Source of the DNA: Flavobacterium sp. J372
Lineage (GTDB): Bacteria > Bacteroidota > Bacteroidia > Flavobacteriales > Flavobacteriaceae
Direction of reading: 5' to 3'
Assembly: GCF_024699965.1 (NCBI RefSeq)
Contig: NZ_JAJOMZ010000004.1
Location: forward strand, 1,238,001-1,302,000
Length of the DNA stretch: 64,000 nucleotides
Of this stretch, positions 48,702-56,485 are shown in pieces (position 1 is the first letter of the stretch; each line of letters starts with the position of its first letter). Made by a program: the position numbers and the translations under genes. A model generated the notes under the pieces. That model saw nothing but the letters and a program-made list of their open reading frames with translations, was not told the origin of the DNA and made no database searches.

Positions 48702-49811
48702 ATGAAATTATTTCGCCTGGCCCTATTCCTGCTGATTATGACTAACGCTGCTGCACAGGACACATTTAACCTAGTTGTTGGCACTTATACCGATAAGTGC
48801 AGGAGCGAGGGTATATATGTTTATGAATATAATGCAAACACAGCTGAGGTGAAACCTAAAAGCGTTACTAAGGGGGTGATAAGCCCAAGCTTTTTGGCAG
48901 TTTCGCCGGATAAGAAATTCATTTACAGCGTAAATGAGAATGGTGAGAAGAGTACGATTAGTTCGTTTAAGTATAACAAGGCCAACGGTAAGATTGACTT
49001 CATCAATAAAAAGGACAGCGAGGGTGACAGCCCGTGTTATATCATTGCCGATGAAAAGAATGTGATTACGGCTAACTATGGCGGGGGTTCACTAGTGGTG
49101 TATCATAGGCGTAACGATGGCGGACTCACAGAAGCGAAACAGGTGGTACAGCATACCGGCAACAGCATAAACAAAGAGCGCCAGGAGAAAGCACATGTAC
49201 ACATGGTGTATTTTAGCCCGGATAAGAAGTACGTATTTTGTAATGACTTAGGTACAGATAAAATCTATATTTATGCCTACAACCCTGACGGAGGCAGCAA
49301 AACCCTGACTTTAAAAGAAACTATTGATGCCAAGCCGGGAAGTGGTCCGCGCCACTTAGTATTCAACCCTAACGGAATTTTCTTTTATGTGTTGCATGAG
49401 TTGGATGCCAGCCTTGTGGCGTATAGCTACATTAACCAGAAAGTTGAGAAGATACAGGAAACGAGTCTGGTAATGCCGGGAGCAACCGGTAAGAATGGCG
49501 GTGCCGACATTAAATTTACGCGTGACGGAAAGTATCTCTACGCCACCAACAGGGGCGATGCCAATACAATTTCAGTTTTTAAAGTGCACAGCAACGGGAT
49601 GATAAAGATGGTACAGCAACTACCTACGGATGGCGACAGCCCGCGGAACCTGGCCATTGACCCGAAAGATAACCATGTGCTTGTAGGCCACCAAAACAGT
49701 AGCAGTATCAGTATCTTCAAACGCAATAAGACCACCGGTATGCTTGAAGACAACTGCAAGCGGATTGATTTGTGTTCGCCGGTTTGTTTGGTGTTTACTG
49801 AGGCGAAGTAG
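48702..49811 (+). CDS. Secreted lactonase-family beta-propeller protein
   Basis: 369 residues from ATG 48702, chosen because it gives a signal peptide (MKLFRLALFLLIMTNAAAQ); the frame is open eight codons upstream. The mature part is a seven-bladed propeller of the PF10282 (6-phosphogluconolactonase YbhE/Pgl) type: TYTDKCRSEGIYVYEYN, FLAVSPDKKFIYSVNENGEK, GGGSLVVYHRRNDGGLTE, HVHMVYFSPDKKYVFCNDLG, GPRHLVFNPNGIFFYVLHEL and DSPRNLAIDPKDNHVLVGHQ. Periplasmic, so the substrate is probably another lactone or sugar acid. It converges with and overlaps the next gene by 17 bases. Confidence 0.85.
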   Translation: MKLFRLALFLLIMTNAAAQDTFNLVVGTYTDKCRSEGIYVYEYNANTAEVKPKSVTKGVISPSFLAVSPDKKFIYSVNENGEKSTISSFKYNKANGKIDFINKKDSEGDSPCYIIADEKNVITANYGGGSLVVYHRRNDGGLTEAKQVVQHTGNSINKERQEKAHVHMVYFSPDKKYVFCNDLGTDKIYIYAYNPDGGSKTLTLKETIDAKPGSGPRHLVFNPNGIFFYVLHELDASLVAYSYINQKVEKIQETSLVMPGATGKNGGADIKFTRDGKYLYATNRGDANTISVFKVHSNGMIKMVQQLPTDGDSPRNLAIDPKDNHVLVGHQNSSSISIFKRNKTTGMLEDNCKRIDLCSPVCLVFTEAK

Positions 49812-50953
49812 AATTATTAGCAATACCTTTTTTTATTTCCCTAAATTCATCTCTGACTAAGGCATAGTCAATACAATTGTGTATAAAATCTGATATTTGT
49901 TTTTGAGATGAAAGTAAATCGTTACTAAAATCCAATTCACCAAGAAAAACTTTTCCATCAACTATCAAATGTGGAGCTTTAGATTTGACGAAATCTATTA
50001 ATTCCGACCTCTTTGATGCACCTAATTTCCCAACTGTAATAGTCCCGTCATGTGTTATGGTGGCTTGATTTTCTTTTAGTGAAATATATTTGTCAACCCG
50101 TAGTTCAAGTGATAAATGATATTTTCCTAAAGTGTCAACACCTAACATCAATGAAGTGTTTACCGGATATCCGTCGCCTCGGGTCATTGATGATATTGAA
50201 AAAACTTACTATAGATTTTTCATTGACTAGAAATGATCTGTAGTTTCCATAAAATGTACCACTTCCGGCATTTCCATATTTAATGGCTTTAAGCCCAATA
50301 TCTTTAATTTTATCCAATTTCATCCTGTCATCTTCTTCCATGAAAAAATTGTACAGATTTATAAGAAAAGGATAATATTTATCTTCAGTATTTTCACCTA
50401 TTATACCGTCATAGATCAAATCATCGATATCAGTTTGCTTAATTTTTCGAAATGGAATTCTCTTAAATTCCTCAGCTTTATTATCAGAATAACAAATATC
50501 CTTTGCATCAAGTTCCTTATAAGTAGGAAATTCAGTAGCTAAAACAGCGCATTCGTTTAATTCATTATATGTAAAGAAATAACATAATTTTCCAAGTACT
50601 ATACAAATTGTTTCAGCCTGTAAGATATCATCATATCTTTTAACCTGCTCTAAAATATTATCCGTTATAGGTTCACCTGGTCTTTTACATTCTATCACAC
50701 AAAGAATGTCTCGTTGATTATTGTAGATAATTATATCAGCTCTGCCTGACGCACCTTCAGCAAATCTTGACATCGGAACTTCAATTTCAATATTTTGCTT
50801 TGGATAACCTTTTTCTTTCACAAGAAAGGATACAATGGCCTGACGTATATTTTCTTCAGGAGTATGTGATATAATGCGTCCCCTAATATTACATATAAGA
50901 GTTAAATCACCAATAACCTTTGGATAATGCTTGTTTAATTTGAGTTCAAACAT
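49795..50953 (-). pseudogene. HsdR_N-type (type I restriction N-domain) protein, one-base frameshift
   Basis: The first frame (50953 to about 50135) has the PD-(D/E)xK nuclease core of HsdR N-domains: RADIIIYNNQRDILCVIECK RP, then EPITDNILEQVKRYDDI, TICIVLGKLCYFFTYN, and a helical second half. It then runs into PRRRISGKHF and stops. The other frame carries on TRGDGYPVNTSLMLGVDTLG, YHLSLELRVDKYISLKENQ and FLGELDFSNDLLSSQKQISD. Removing one base, most simply from the A6 run at 50199-50204, joins them as SFSISSMTRGDGYP and gives about 385 residues. No helicase or HsdM/HsdS is next to it, so it is a solo protein of unknown role. AT-rich. Confidence 0.75.
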
Positions 50954-50964
50954 AGAGCAAATCT

Positions 50965-52308
50965 TTACTTCTTTTTCTTCTTCGCGGCTCTCTTCGCTTC
51001 AACAGCCCGGTTACGCGGCGCGGTTTTTCGGGGTTTGGTTTTGCCTGGCCCGCCAAGGTTTACTTTTTTATTCTTGTCTTTCTTTTCGTGGAAAGCCTCG
51101 CCGCCTTCCTGCTTGGGGCGTTTCAGCAGCTGTTTTACTTTGTGGCGTACTTTTTCAAACTCAAACAGTTTGTCGCTTATCTCCACATCTTCCGGTATTG
51201 GCTGGATGTCGATTTCCTTTTCCATCAAAAGTTCGGCAGAAAGTTGGAATTCCTCTTCTCTCGGAACAATGAAACTTAGCGCTATACCTTCCTTATCGGC
51301 ACGGCCGGTACGCCCAATACGGTGAATGTACTGTTCAGGCACTTCCGGGAACTCCATGTTTACCACATGCGTCACATCAGCAATATCAAGTCCGCGCGCC
51401 ATAACATCGGTAGTCACGATACCGCGCAGTTCACCACGCTGAAAAGCCGCCATGGTGTTGAGCCTGTAATTTTGTGATTTGTTGCTGTGTATCACGCCAA
51501 ACTGGTCAGGGAAGACCTCGTCAAGCTGCGCCATCACGATATCGGCGGTCGGTTTATTGTTCACGAAGACAAGCACACGGTCCATGCCTTCGCCGTTCAA
51601 AAGTTTCGTCAGTAAATTCAATTTGGTACGGAAGTTCGGCACATGGTAACCCTGTTGCATGATCTTCTCCAGCGGCGTACCCGATGGCGCCAGTGATACC
51701 TCTTCCGGGAAATCAAAAAAATCATTCAGCATGTCATCTACATCATCCGTCATTGTAGCCGAAAACAGTATATTCTGCCTCTTAGCCTTCATCATGCTAA
51801 GTATTGATGTCACTTGGAAACGGAACCCGAGGTTCAGTATCTCGTCAAACTCGTCTATCACTAGCTTTTTAGTCTCATCAAAACGCACCACATTATCAAG
51901 CGCGAGATCCATCATACGGCCGGGTGTACCAACCAGTACGTCTATACCTTCATACACCTGTTTCTTCTGCGTATTGATGTTTACGCCACCGTAAACACCT
52001 ACAGTACGAACTGACATATACTTTGTAAGTTTCTCAACCTCTTCAACCACCTGCACAACTAGTTCGCGGGTCGGTACCATTATCACCACACGTGGCGTAT
52101 GTGTAGGGGCGAACTTCCACTGCTTCAATATCGGTAGAAGATAGGCAAATGTCTTACCCGTACCTGTCTGTGCAATACCCATCATGTCGCGGCCCGAAAG
52201 TATCACGGGCATAGCCTTCTCCTGAATTGGCGTGGCGTTTTCAAAGCCAAGTTCATCAAGGGCTTTCTGTAAAGATTTGGGCAGGTCAAGGTCGTGGAAA
52301 GTAGCCAT
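50965..52308 (-). CDS. DEAD-box RNA helicase
   Basis: 447 residues from ATG 52308 (MATFHDLDLPKSLQKALDEL); the frame is open 14 codons further but the start fits the family. Motif Q region FENATPIQEKAMPVILSGRD, motif I AQTGTGKT (46-53), Ia PTRELVVQV, Ib TPGRM, motif II as DEFD in VIDEFDEILNLGF, motif III SAT, motif VI HRIGRTGRADKEG. A basic C-terminal tail (GPGKTKPRKTAPRNRAVEAK then AAKKKKK) may bind RNA. Cytoplasmic; likely ribosome assembly or mRNA turnover, by analogy. DEFD instead of DEAD is a family variant. Confidence 0.92.
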   Translation of the reverse strand: MATFHDLDLPKSLQKALDELGFENATPIQEKAMPVILSGRDMMGIAQTGTGKTFAYLLPILKQWKFAPTHTPRVVIMVPTRELVVQVVEEVEKLTKYMSVRTVGVYGGVNINTQKKQVYEGIDVLVGTPGRMMDLALDNVVRFDETKKLVIDEFDEILNLGFRFQVTSILSMMKAKRQNILFSATMTDDVDDMLNDFFDFPEEVSLAPSGTPLEKIMQQGYHVPNFRTKLNLLTKLLNGEGMDRVLVFVNNKPTADIVMAQLDEVFPDQFGVIHSNKSQNYRLNTMAAFQRGELRGIVTTDVMARGLDIADVTHVVNMEFPEVPEQYIHRIGRTGRADKEGIALSFIVPREEEFQLSAELLMEKEIDIQPIPEDVEISDKLFEFEKVRHKVKQLLKRPKQEGGEAFHEKKDKNKKVNLGGPGKTKPRKTAPRNRAVEAKRAAKKKKK

Positions 52309-52451
52309 GGGCAGAAGTATTTCCGGCAAAGATAGCACTTTTAAAATCAACCGTTTTCAGGAAGCTGTAAGGGAATCCCTGTAAATTAACATAACCTTGA
52401 GAAAAAATAAAAACAAGCGTATTAAATTAGCAATAACAAAAGCACTGAAAA

Positions 52452-52703
52452 ATGTCTGAGCACGTAACATTAGGGAATATATCTGTAGCGGCAATCCGTG
52501 ATTATCTTTTTGCTAAAAGGATTGACAAGGGTGATTCGCTTGTGCTGAACCCGGCTGACTACTCGCACATCCTTGACGAGATTAGAGAATCCGGCGAACC
52601 GATTGACATTCCGCTTAATGTACTGGGCGTGCTACTGGTGAAGGACCCCGGAACCGACATACCTGCAGGCAAAGTGCAGATAGTTAAAAACGAACAATTG
52701 TAA
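52452..52703 (+). CDS. Small conserved-looking protein of unknown function
   Basis: 83 residues, cytoplasmic. Begins MSEHVTLGNISVAAIRDYLF, then SLVLNPADYSHILDEIRESG and IDIPLNVLGVLLVKDPGTD. Alternating short helices and strands, no known domain. Divergent from the helicase gene across 143 bases, and followed by a terminator. Confidence 0.6.
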   Translation: MSEHVTLGNISVAAIRDYLFAKRIDKGDSLVLNPADYSHILDEIRESGEPIDIPLNVLGVLLVKDPGTDIPAGKVQIVKNEQL

Positions 52704-52732
52704 TTCATTACTTACTATATATAATTGGTTTT

Positions 52733-52767
52733 AAAAAAGCTTCGAAGCATTGCCCGGGGCTTTTTTT
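52733..52767 (+). terminator. Terminator
   Basis: AAAAAAGCTTCG (52733-52744) pairs with CGGGGCTTTTTT with wobbles, followed by a T tract to 52767. Confidence 0.75.
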
Positions 52768-52801
52768 GTAAGCCGCTGTTAGAACATAAAAAGACCAGGC
52801 C

Positions 52802-53074
52802 ATGAAAGAAGAATTTAAAATTATACGCGATGCCTTTCACGAAGCAGGCGTTGAAATACATACCGCCGAGTACAGCATCACGCCGTATTCGCTAAATACC
52901 AAGCTAAGCTTCAAGTTCAGTAATCTTATCGAATTGTTGGAATTCCTGGGGCTTAACGAGTCGCAAACCGACCCGAAGGCGGAAGCGGTAAGGGCAACTT
53001 TCGCAAAAGAAGGCCTTGACCCTAACAATTTTTTCTATGTAAACTTCTACAAGCCTAAAGTGGCTGAACTGTAA
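52802..53074 (+). CDS. Small protein of unknown function
   Basis: 90 residues. A helix (MKEEFKIIRDAFHEAGVEIH) then strand/helix (TPYSLNTKLSFKFSNLIELL), ending NNFFYVNFYKPKVAEL. No signal peptide or known domain. It is followed 11 bases later by the 164-residue gene, probably its partner. Confidence 0.6.
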   Translation: MKEEFKIIRDAFHEAGVEIHTAEYSITPYSLNTKLSFKFSNLIELLEFLGLNESQTDPKAEAVRATFAKEGLDPNNFFYVNFYKPKVAEL

Positions 53075-53085
53075 ATGATAAAGCA

Positions 53086-53580
53086 ATGGATGTAGGTTTT
53101 CTCAAGATAAAGATAGACATAAAGACTGAGCACGACGAGTACCTTAAAAAGTATGAGTACAAGCGTAAGGAAATGAAGCGTGCCGAGATAAAGAACCTGT
53201 TTGAAAGCTTCAAGGAGTTCTTCAAAACAGACGGGCATTTCAAATTCAAAGAGAATGAGCACAGTGTTACTGCCGAATATAAAGACCACGGCATAACGCT
53301 TGATATCGACATTTATAAAAATACCGACGCGCCGGGTTTTGATGTGGAAGGCAACATAAAAACTTTTGAGAAAGACTGTTTTGAGTTTATTGCCGAAGGT
53401 GTGGCCAGTAAAGAACTTACCTTACCATCGCCGGATGCTGATGCTCATGACCGTATGGTACACGATACCCGCTTTTATAAAGACTTTTTAGAGGGTGACC
53501 TGGAATATTCTTACCAATACCGAATTAAAGGCCGTGATGAGGTATATATAAGCTTTGGCGAACTGCTGCAGGCCCTCTAA
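53086..53580 (+). CDS. Protein of unknown function, charged alpha/beta
   Basis: 164 residues. Lys/Glu-rich start (KTEHDEYLKKYEYKRKEMKR) then beta-rich segments (HGITLDIDIYKNTDAPGFDV, YSYQYRIKGRDEVYISFGEL). Cytoplasmic. No family recognised. Next to the 90-residue gene on the same strand, with a strong terminator 14 bases after its stop. Confidence 0.6.
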   Translation: MDVGFLKIKIDIKTEHDEYLKKYEYKRKEMKRAEIKNLFESFKEFFKTDGHFKFKENEHSVTAEYKDHGITLDIDIYKNTDAPGFDVEGNIKTFEKDCFEFIAEGVASKELTLPSPDADAHDRMVHDTRFYKDFLEGDLEYSYQYRIKGRDEVYISFGELLQAL

Positions 53581-53594
53581 ACAATAAACAACGC

Positions 53595-53630
53595 AAACCT
53601 GCATTAAACCCGCAGGTTTTTTTATTTTTG
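53595..53630 (+). terminator. Terminator overlapping the next promoter
   Basis: AAACCTGC (53595-53602) pairs with GCAGGTTT (53612-53619) and a T tract follows. TATTTTTG (53623-53630) is an exact -7 box overlapping the T tract, 13 bases before the next ATG at 53643. This very short gap implies an almost leaderless message for the next gene. Confidence 0.7.
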
Positions 53631-53642
53631 AACTTTAAAGTT

Positions 53643-54191
53643 ATGATGAAGAAACTAACATTATTTCTGGTACTGGCGTTCTCACTAAGTGCCTTTGCAC
53701 AACAGTATCGCGAAGAGCTTACCGAAAAGAAACTCCACTGCCTGTCTTTCGCTTCGGGACAGTACATCCATTTCGAAGATGTTTTGCCGGGACTGTATAA
53801 ATTTTACGTGAAAAGCAATGACTGCAGTAAGGCAGGTGAGCCTATAGCATCTGCTGCGACGCATGACTTTGGTGATGCGAAGATTATAATGCAAAACAAG
53901 CTGAACTTCTACAAGCTTCCGCTGAAAAAAGATTACAGCCTTTCAATGCCAACAGGCTACTACCTGCCGTTTATCGAGTCGAAAACACTGGTGCTTACAT
54001 TCAGCCGCCCGGGCGGTTATGACTATATTGTGCTGGAATTCACTCCGGAACACATTCTTGTTTTTGAAACAGAGTCTAAAGAAAAAGGCGCTGAAGCCAA
54101 AGCATTGAAAAGTTTTGATACTGCCACCATGACATCGCTTTTGCCCCGTGCTGAAAAGATTAATCCCATAGCCAAACCTACCGATAAATAA
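53643..54191 (+). CDS. Secreted protein of unknown function
   Basis: 182 residues from ATG 53643. Signal peptide MMKKLTLFLVLAFSLSAFAQ. Beta-rich mature domain with TKxYKFYVKSNDCSKAG-like segments and YYLPFIESKTLVLTFSRPGG. The in-frame TTG at 53628 is not preferred. Its stop overlaps the mazG start by one base, so it is the first gene of a unit with mazG and two more genes. Confidence 0.65.
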   Translation: MMKKLTLFLVLAFSLSAFAQQYREELTEKKLHCLSFASGQYIHFEDVLPGLYKFYVKSNDCSKAGEPIASAATHDFGDAKIIMQNKLNFYKLPLKKDYSLSMPTGYYLPFIESKTLVLTFSRPGGYDYIVLEFTPEHILVFETESKEKGAEAKALKSFDTATMTSLLPRAEKINPIAKPTDK

Positions 54192-54964
54192 TGAACACCC
54201 GCCAGCAACAGCTTGATGCTTTTAACCGCCTGCTCGATATCATGGATGACCTGCGGGAAAAATGCCCTTGGGACAGGAAGCAGACCCTCGAAAGCCTGCG
54301 CCACCTTACCATTGAGGAGACGTATGAACTAGGCGATGCTATCCTCGACAATAACCTTAATGAGGTGAAGAAAGAGCTGGGCGACCTGCTCCTTCACATC
54401 GTTTTTTACGCGAAGATTGGCAGTGAGACGGGCGACTTCGATATGGCGGATGTGGCTAATGAAATCTGCGATAAACTCATACACCGCCACCCTCATATAT
54501 ATGGCGATGTGCAGGTTGAAAACGAAGAGCAGGTAAAACAAAACTGGGAAAAGCTCAAGCTCAAAGAAGGCAAAAAATCGGTGTTGGAGGGTGTGCCCAA
54601 AAGTCTGCCTGCATTGGTAAAAGCCAGCCGCATTCAGGATAAGGCAAAAGGAGTGGGCTTCGACTGGGAAGAGCCGCACCAAGTATGGGATAAGGTTCAG
54701 GAAGAGCTGGCCGAGTTTCAGGAGGAGGTTAAGGCCGGTGATAAAGAAAAAATTGAGTCGGAATTTGGCGATGTGCTTTTCTCGATGATAAATTATGCAC
54801 GGTTTTTGGATATCAACCCCGAAGATGCGCTTGAGCGTACCAACAAAAAGTTTATAAAACGTTTTCAATACCTTGAATCAAAAGCAACTGAGCTTGGCAA
54901 GCCGTTGGCGGATATGACCCTGGCCGAGATGGATGTTTTCTGGAACGAGGCTAAAAAGTTATGA
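54191..54964 (+). CDS. mazG: Nucleoside triphosphate pyrophosphohydrolase MazG
   Basis: 257 residues, two MazG domains as in the E. coli enzyme. Domain 1: LDIMDDLREKCPWDRKQTLE, HLTIEETYELGDAILDNNLN, ELGDLLLHIVFYAKIGSETG with the EExxE and ExxD metal pattern. Domain 2: KVQEELAEFQEEVKAGDKEK and ESEFGDVLFSMINYARFLDI. Cytoplasmic; cleaves NTPs and dNTPs to NMP and PPi, house-cleaning or (p)ppGpp-linked roles by analogy. Its stop overlaps the next gene's ATG by 4 bases. Confidence 0.95.
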   Translation: MNTRQQQLDAFNRLLDIMDDLREKCPWDRKQTLESLRHLTIEETYELGDAILDNNLNEVKKELGDLLLHIVFYAKIGSETGDFDMADVANEICDKLIHRHPHIYGDVQVENEEQVKQNWEKLKLKEGKKSVLEGVPKSLPALVKASRIQDKAKGVGFDWEEPHQVWDKVQEELAEFQEEVKAGDKEKIESEFGDVLFSMINYARFLDINPEDALERTNKKFIKRFQYLESKATELGKPLADMTLAEMDVFWNEAKKL

Positions 54965-56091
54965 TGAGACAGGTTCTATTGGCGATATTATTCTTTACCG
55001 CCGCTATCGCAAACGCACAAAAAATAATGGTTACCGAGCAGCAGATAAAAGTGCTTCCCGGGAAAACCTATGAGCTGCTTTATGGCTTTGCGTCGGGCGA
55101 CAGGATAATCTTCACAGCCGAGGTTCAGGAGGGTTTCCTAAGTGAAATTGCTGTGGCAGAATATCCTGAGACATATAAGTTCCGCGGGTACACTATAAAG
55201 AAAGAGAAGAACCGTGAGTTTACCGTAACGCAAAAAGCGGTGTACAGGTTTACGTTCAATAATGCATCTGATACTGAGAAAATCTGTGAGGTGAAAATTC
55301 AGCGTGTGCCGGCTTCTAAAGAATTGCGCGATTTTAACACCGCGGTGAAGATGCGCACCGTGCAGGACACCATCTGGAACAGTATTGTCAAAGATGCCGT
55401 TGTGGGTTATGACACGTTGCTGGTACAGAAAACCCGTAAGGTTCCGGCATCGGTAAAGCGCTATGAAGAGATTGTACTCGACAAAAACCAGCGCGTGAGC
55501 AGTATGGCCAACATGGGCGATAACCGTGCATCGGTGGTGTTTGACCTTCCTGCGAATGTGCAGGGCAGCAACGAGTCAAAAAAAGTAATTGCCTGGGCAT
55601 ACTGGGTGGGCGTAGGTGAGGAGTCAAACGAGTTCTGGAAGCAGAACCGAAAGATGATTGTGGGCGCTGTACAGGGCGCGACTACACTGTTTACTTCTCC
55701 ATTGGGTGGTATAGCAGCCGGCGCCGCTACAAACCTAATACTTCCCACAAATGGCGAGGACGTGCAATACGCACTTGCCAATGATGCCAACCGTAAGCTT
55801 TTCGAACAGAAAAAGCCCTACAAAACTATCGATGGGGGCAAGGGCATAGCGGGCTACAAACGCTTTACCGAACCCAACATGCTGCAGGGCAGGTATTACA
55901 TGCTGCTGGAAAACGACAATTATGTGCAGCCGCTTGATGTTGCCGTGAAGGTGTCGGCCATTATTGAGCACACCGTTTACAAAGACGAAAAATATACCGA
56001 CCAGACCATAACCCCGCGCTATGAGAAAAAGATAGTACGCGAGCCGCAGATTGTGTCAAGAACTATACCAGTAACGGCGGATTATAGGTAA
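54961..56091 (+). CDS. Secreted protein of unknown function
   Basis: 376 residues. Signal peptide MMRQVLLAILFFTAAIANAQ. Beta-rich start (MVTEQQIKVLPGKTYELLYG), middle with LVQKTRKVPASVKRYEEIVL, hydrophobic Gly/Ala/Thr-rich part (VGAVQGATTLFTSPLGGIAA) and a final YEKKIVREPQIVSRTIPVTA. No domain recognised. Overlaps mazG by 4 bases and the next membrane protein by one base, suggesting one operon. Confidence 0.62.
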   Translation: MMRQVLLAILFFTAAIANAQKIMVTEQQIKVLPGKTYELLYGFASGDRIIFTAEVQEGFLSEIAVAEYPETYKFRGYTIKKEKNREFTVTQKAVYRFTFNNASDTEKICEVKIQRVPASKELRDFNTAVKMRTVQDTIWNSIVKDAVVGYDTLLVQKTRKVPASVKRYEEIVLDKNQRVSSMANMGDNRASVVFDLPANVQGSNESKKVIAWAYWVGVGEESNEFWKQNRKMIVGAVQGATTLFTSPLGGIAAGAATNLILPTNGEDVQYALANDANRKLFEQKKPYKTIDGGKGIAGYKRFTEPNMLQGRYYMLLENDNYVQPLDVAVKVSAIIEHTVYKDEKYTDQTITPRYEKKIVREPQIVSRTIPVTADYR

Positions 56092-56369
56092 TGATTTTAG
56101 CGTTTATCATATTTGTATGTATTGTCCAAATCGGACTGTACTACTTATGCGACAAAAATAAAAAGCCGGGATTGAAATGGGTGGTGACGCTGATTATCTT
56201 ATCTTGTAATTTTTTTGTATTTCCATCCCTGTTCTTTCCTGATGCACAGCCTGAACCAAGATGCGGGATGCCTCAAATGGCAATAACATTTGGTTTTTGG
56301 ATATTTGGTTCCATCGCTTTTGGCCTCACAGCATTGTTGTATAAAATAAGGCGATTCTTAATTACATGA
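56091..56369 (+). CDS. Small membrane protein of unknown function
   Basis: 92 residues with about three membrane segments (ILAFIIFVCIVQIGLYYLC, WVVTLIILSCNFFVFPSLFF, ITFGFWIFGSIAFGLTALLY). No family recognised. Its ATG overlaps the stop of the previous gene by one base. Confidence 0.6.
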   Translation: MILAFIIFVCIVQIGLYYLCDKNKKPGLKWVVTLIILSCNFFVFPSLFFPDAQPEPRCGMPQMAITFGFWIFGSIAFGLTALLYKIRRFLIT

Positions 56370-56426
56370 TTTACTATTTCGGGCTTGAGCGAAGGTGTCA
56401 AACTGCCCCCTTAGCTATCGGGAATC

Positions 56427-56471
56427 GAGGTAGGTTAACTGGGCTTCGACAAGCTCAGCCTGACTGACCTC
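56427..56471. repeat. 45-bp imperfect stem-loop with GGCTTCGACAAGCTCAGCC core
   Basis: Outer GAGGT/ACCTC (56427-56431 and 56467-56471) encloses CTGGGCTT-CGAC-AAGCTCAG. The core resembles dispersed intergenic elements that recur in many Flavobacteriaceae genomes. It lies between two converging genes. Confidence 0.55.
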
Positions 56472-56485
56472 TTATTATTTCGATT

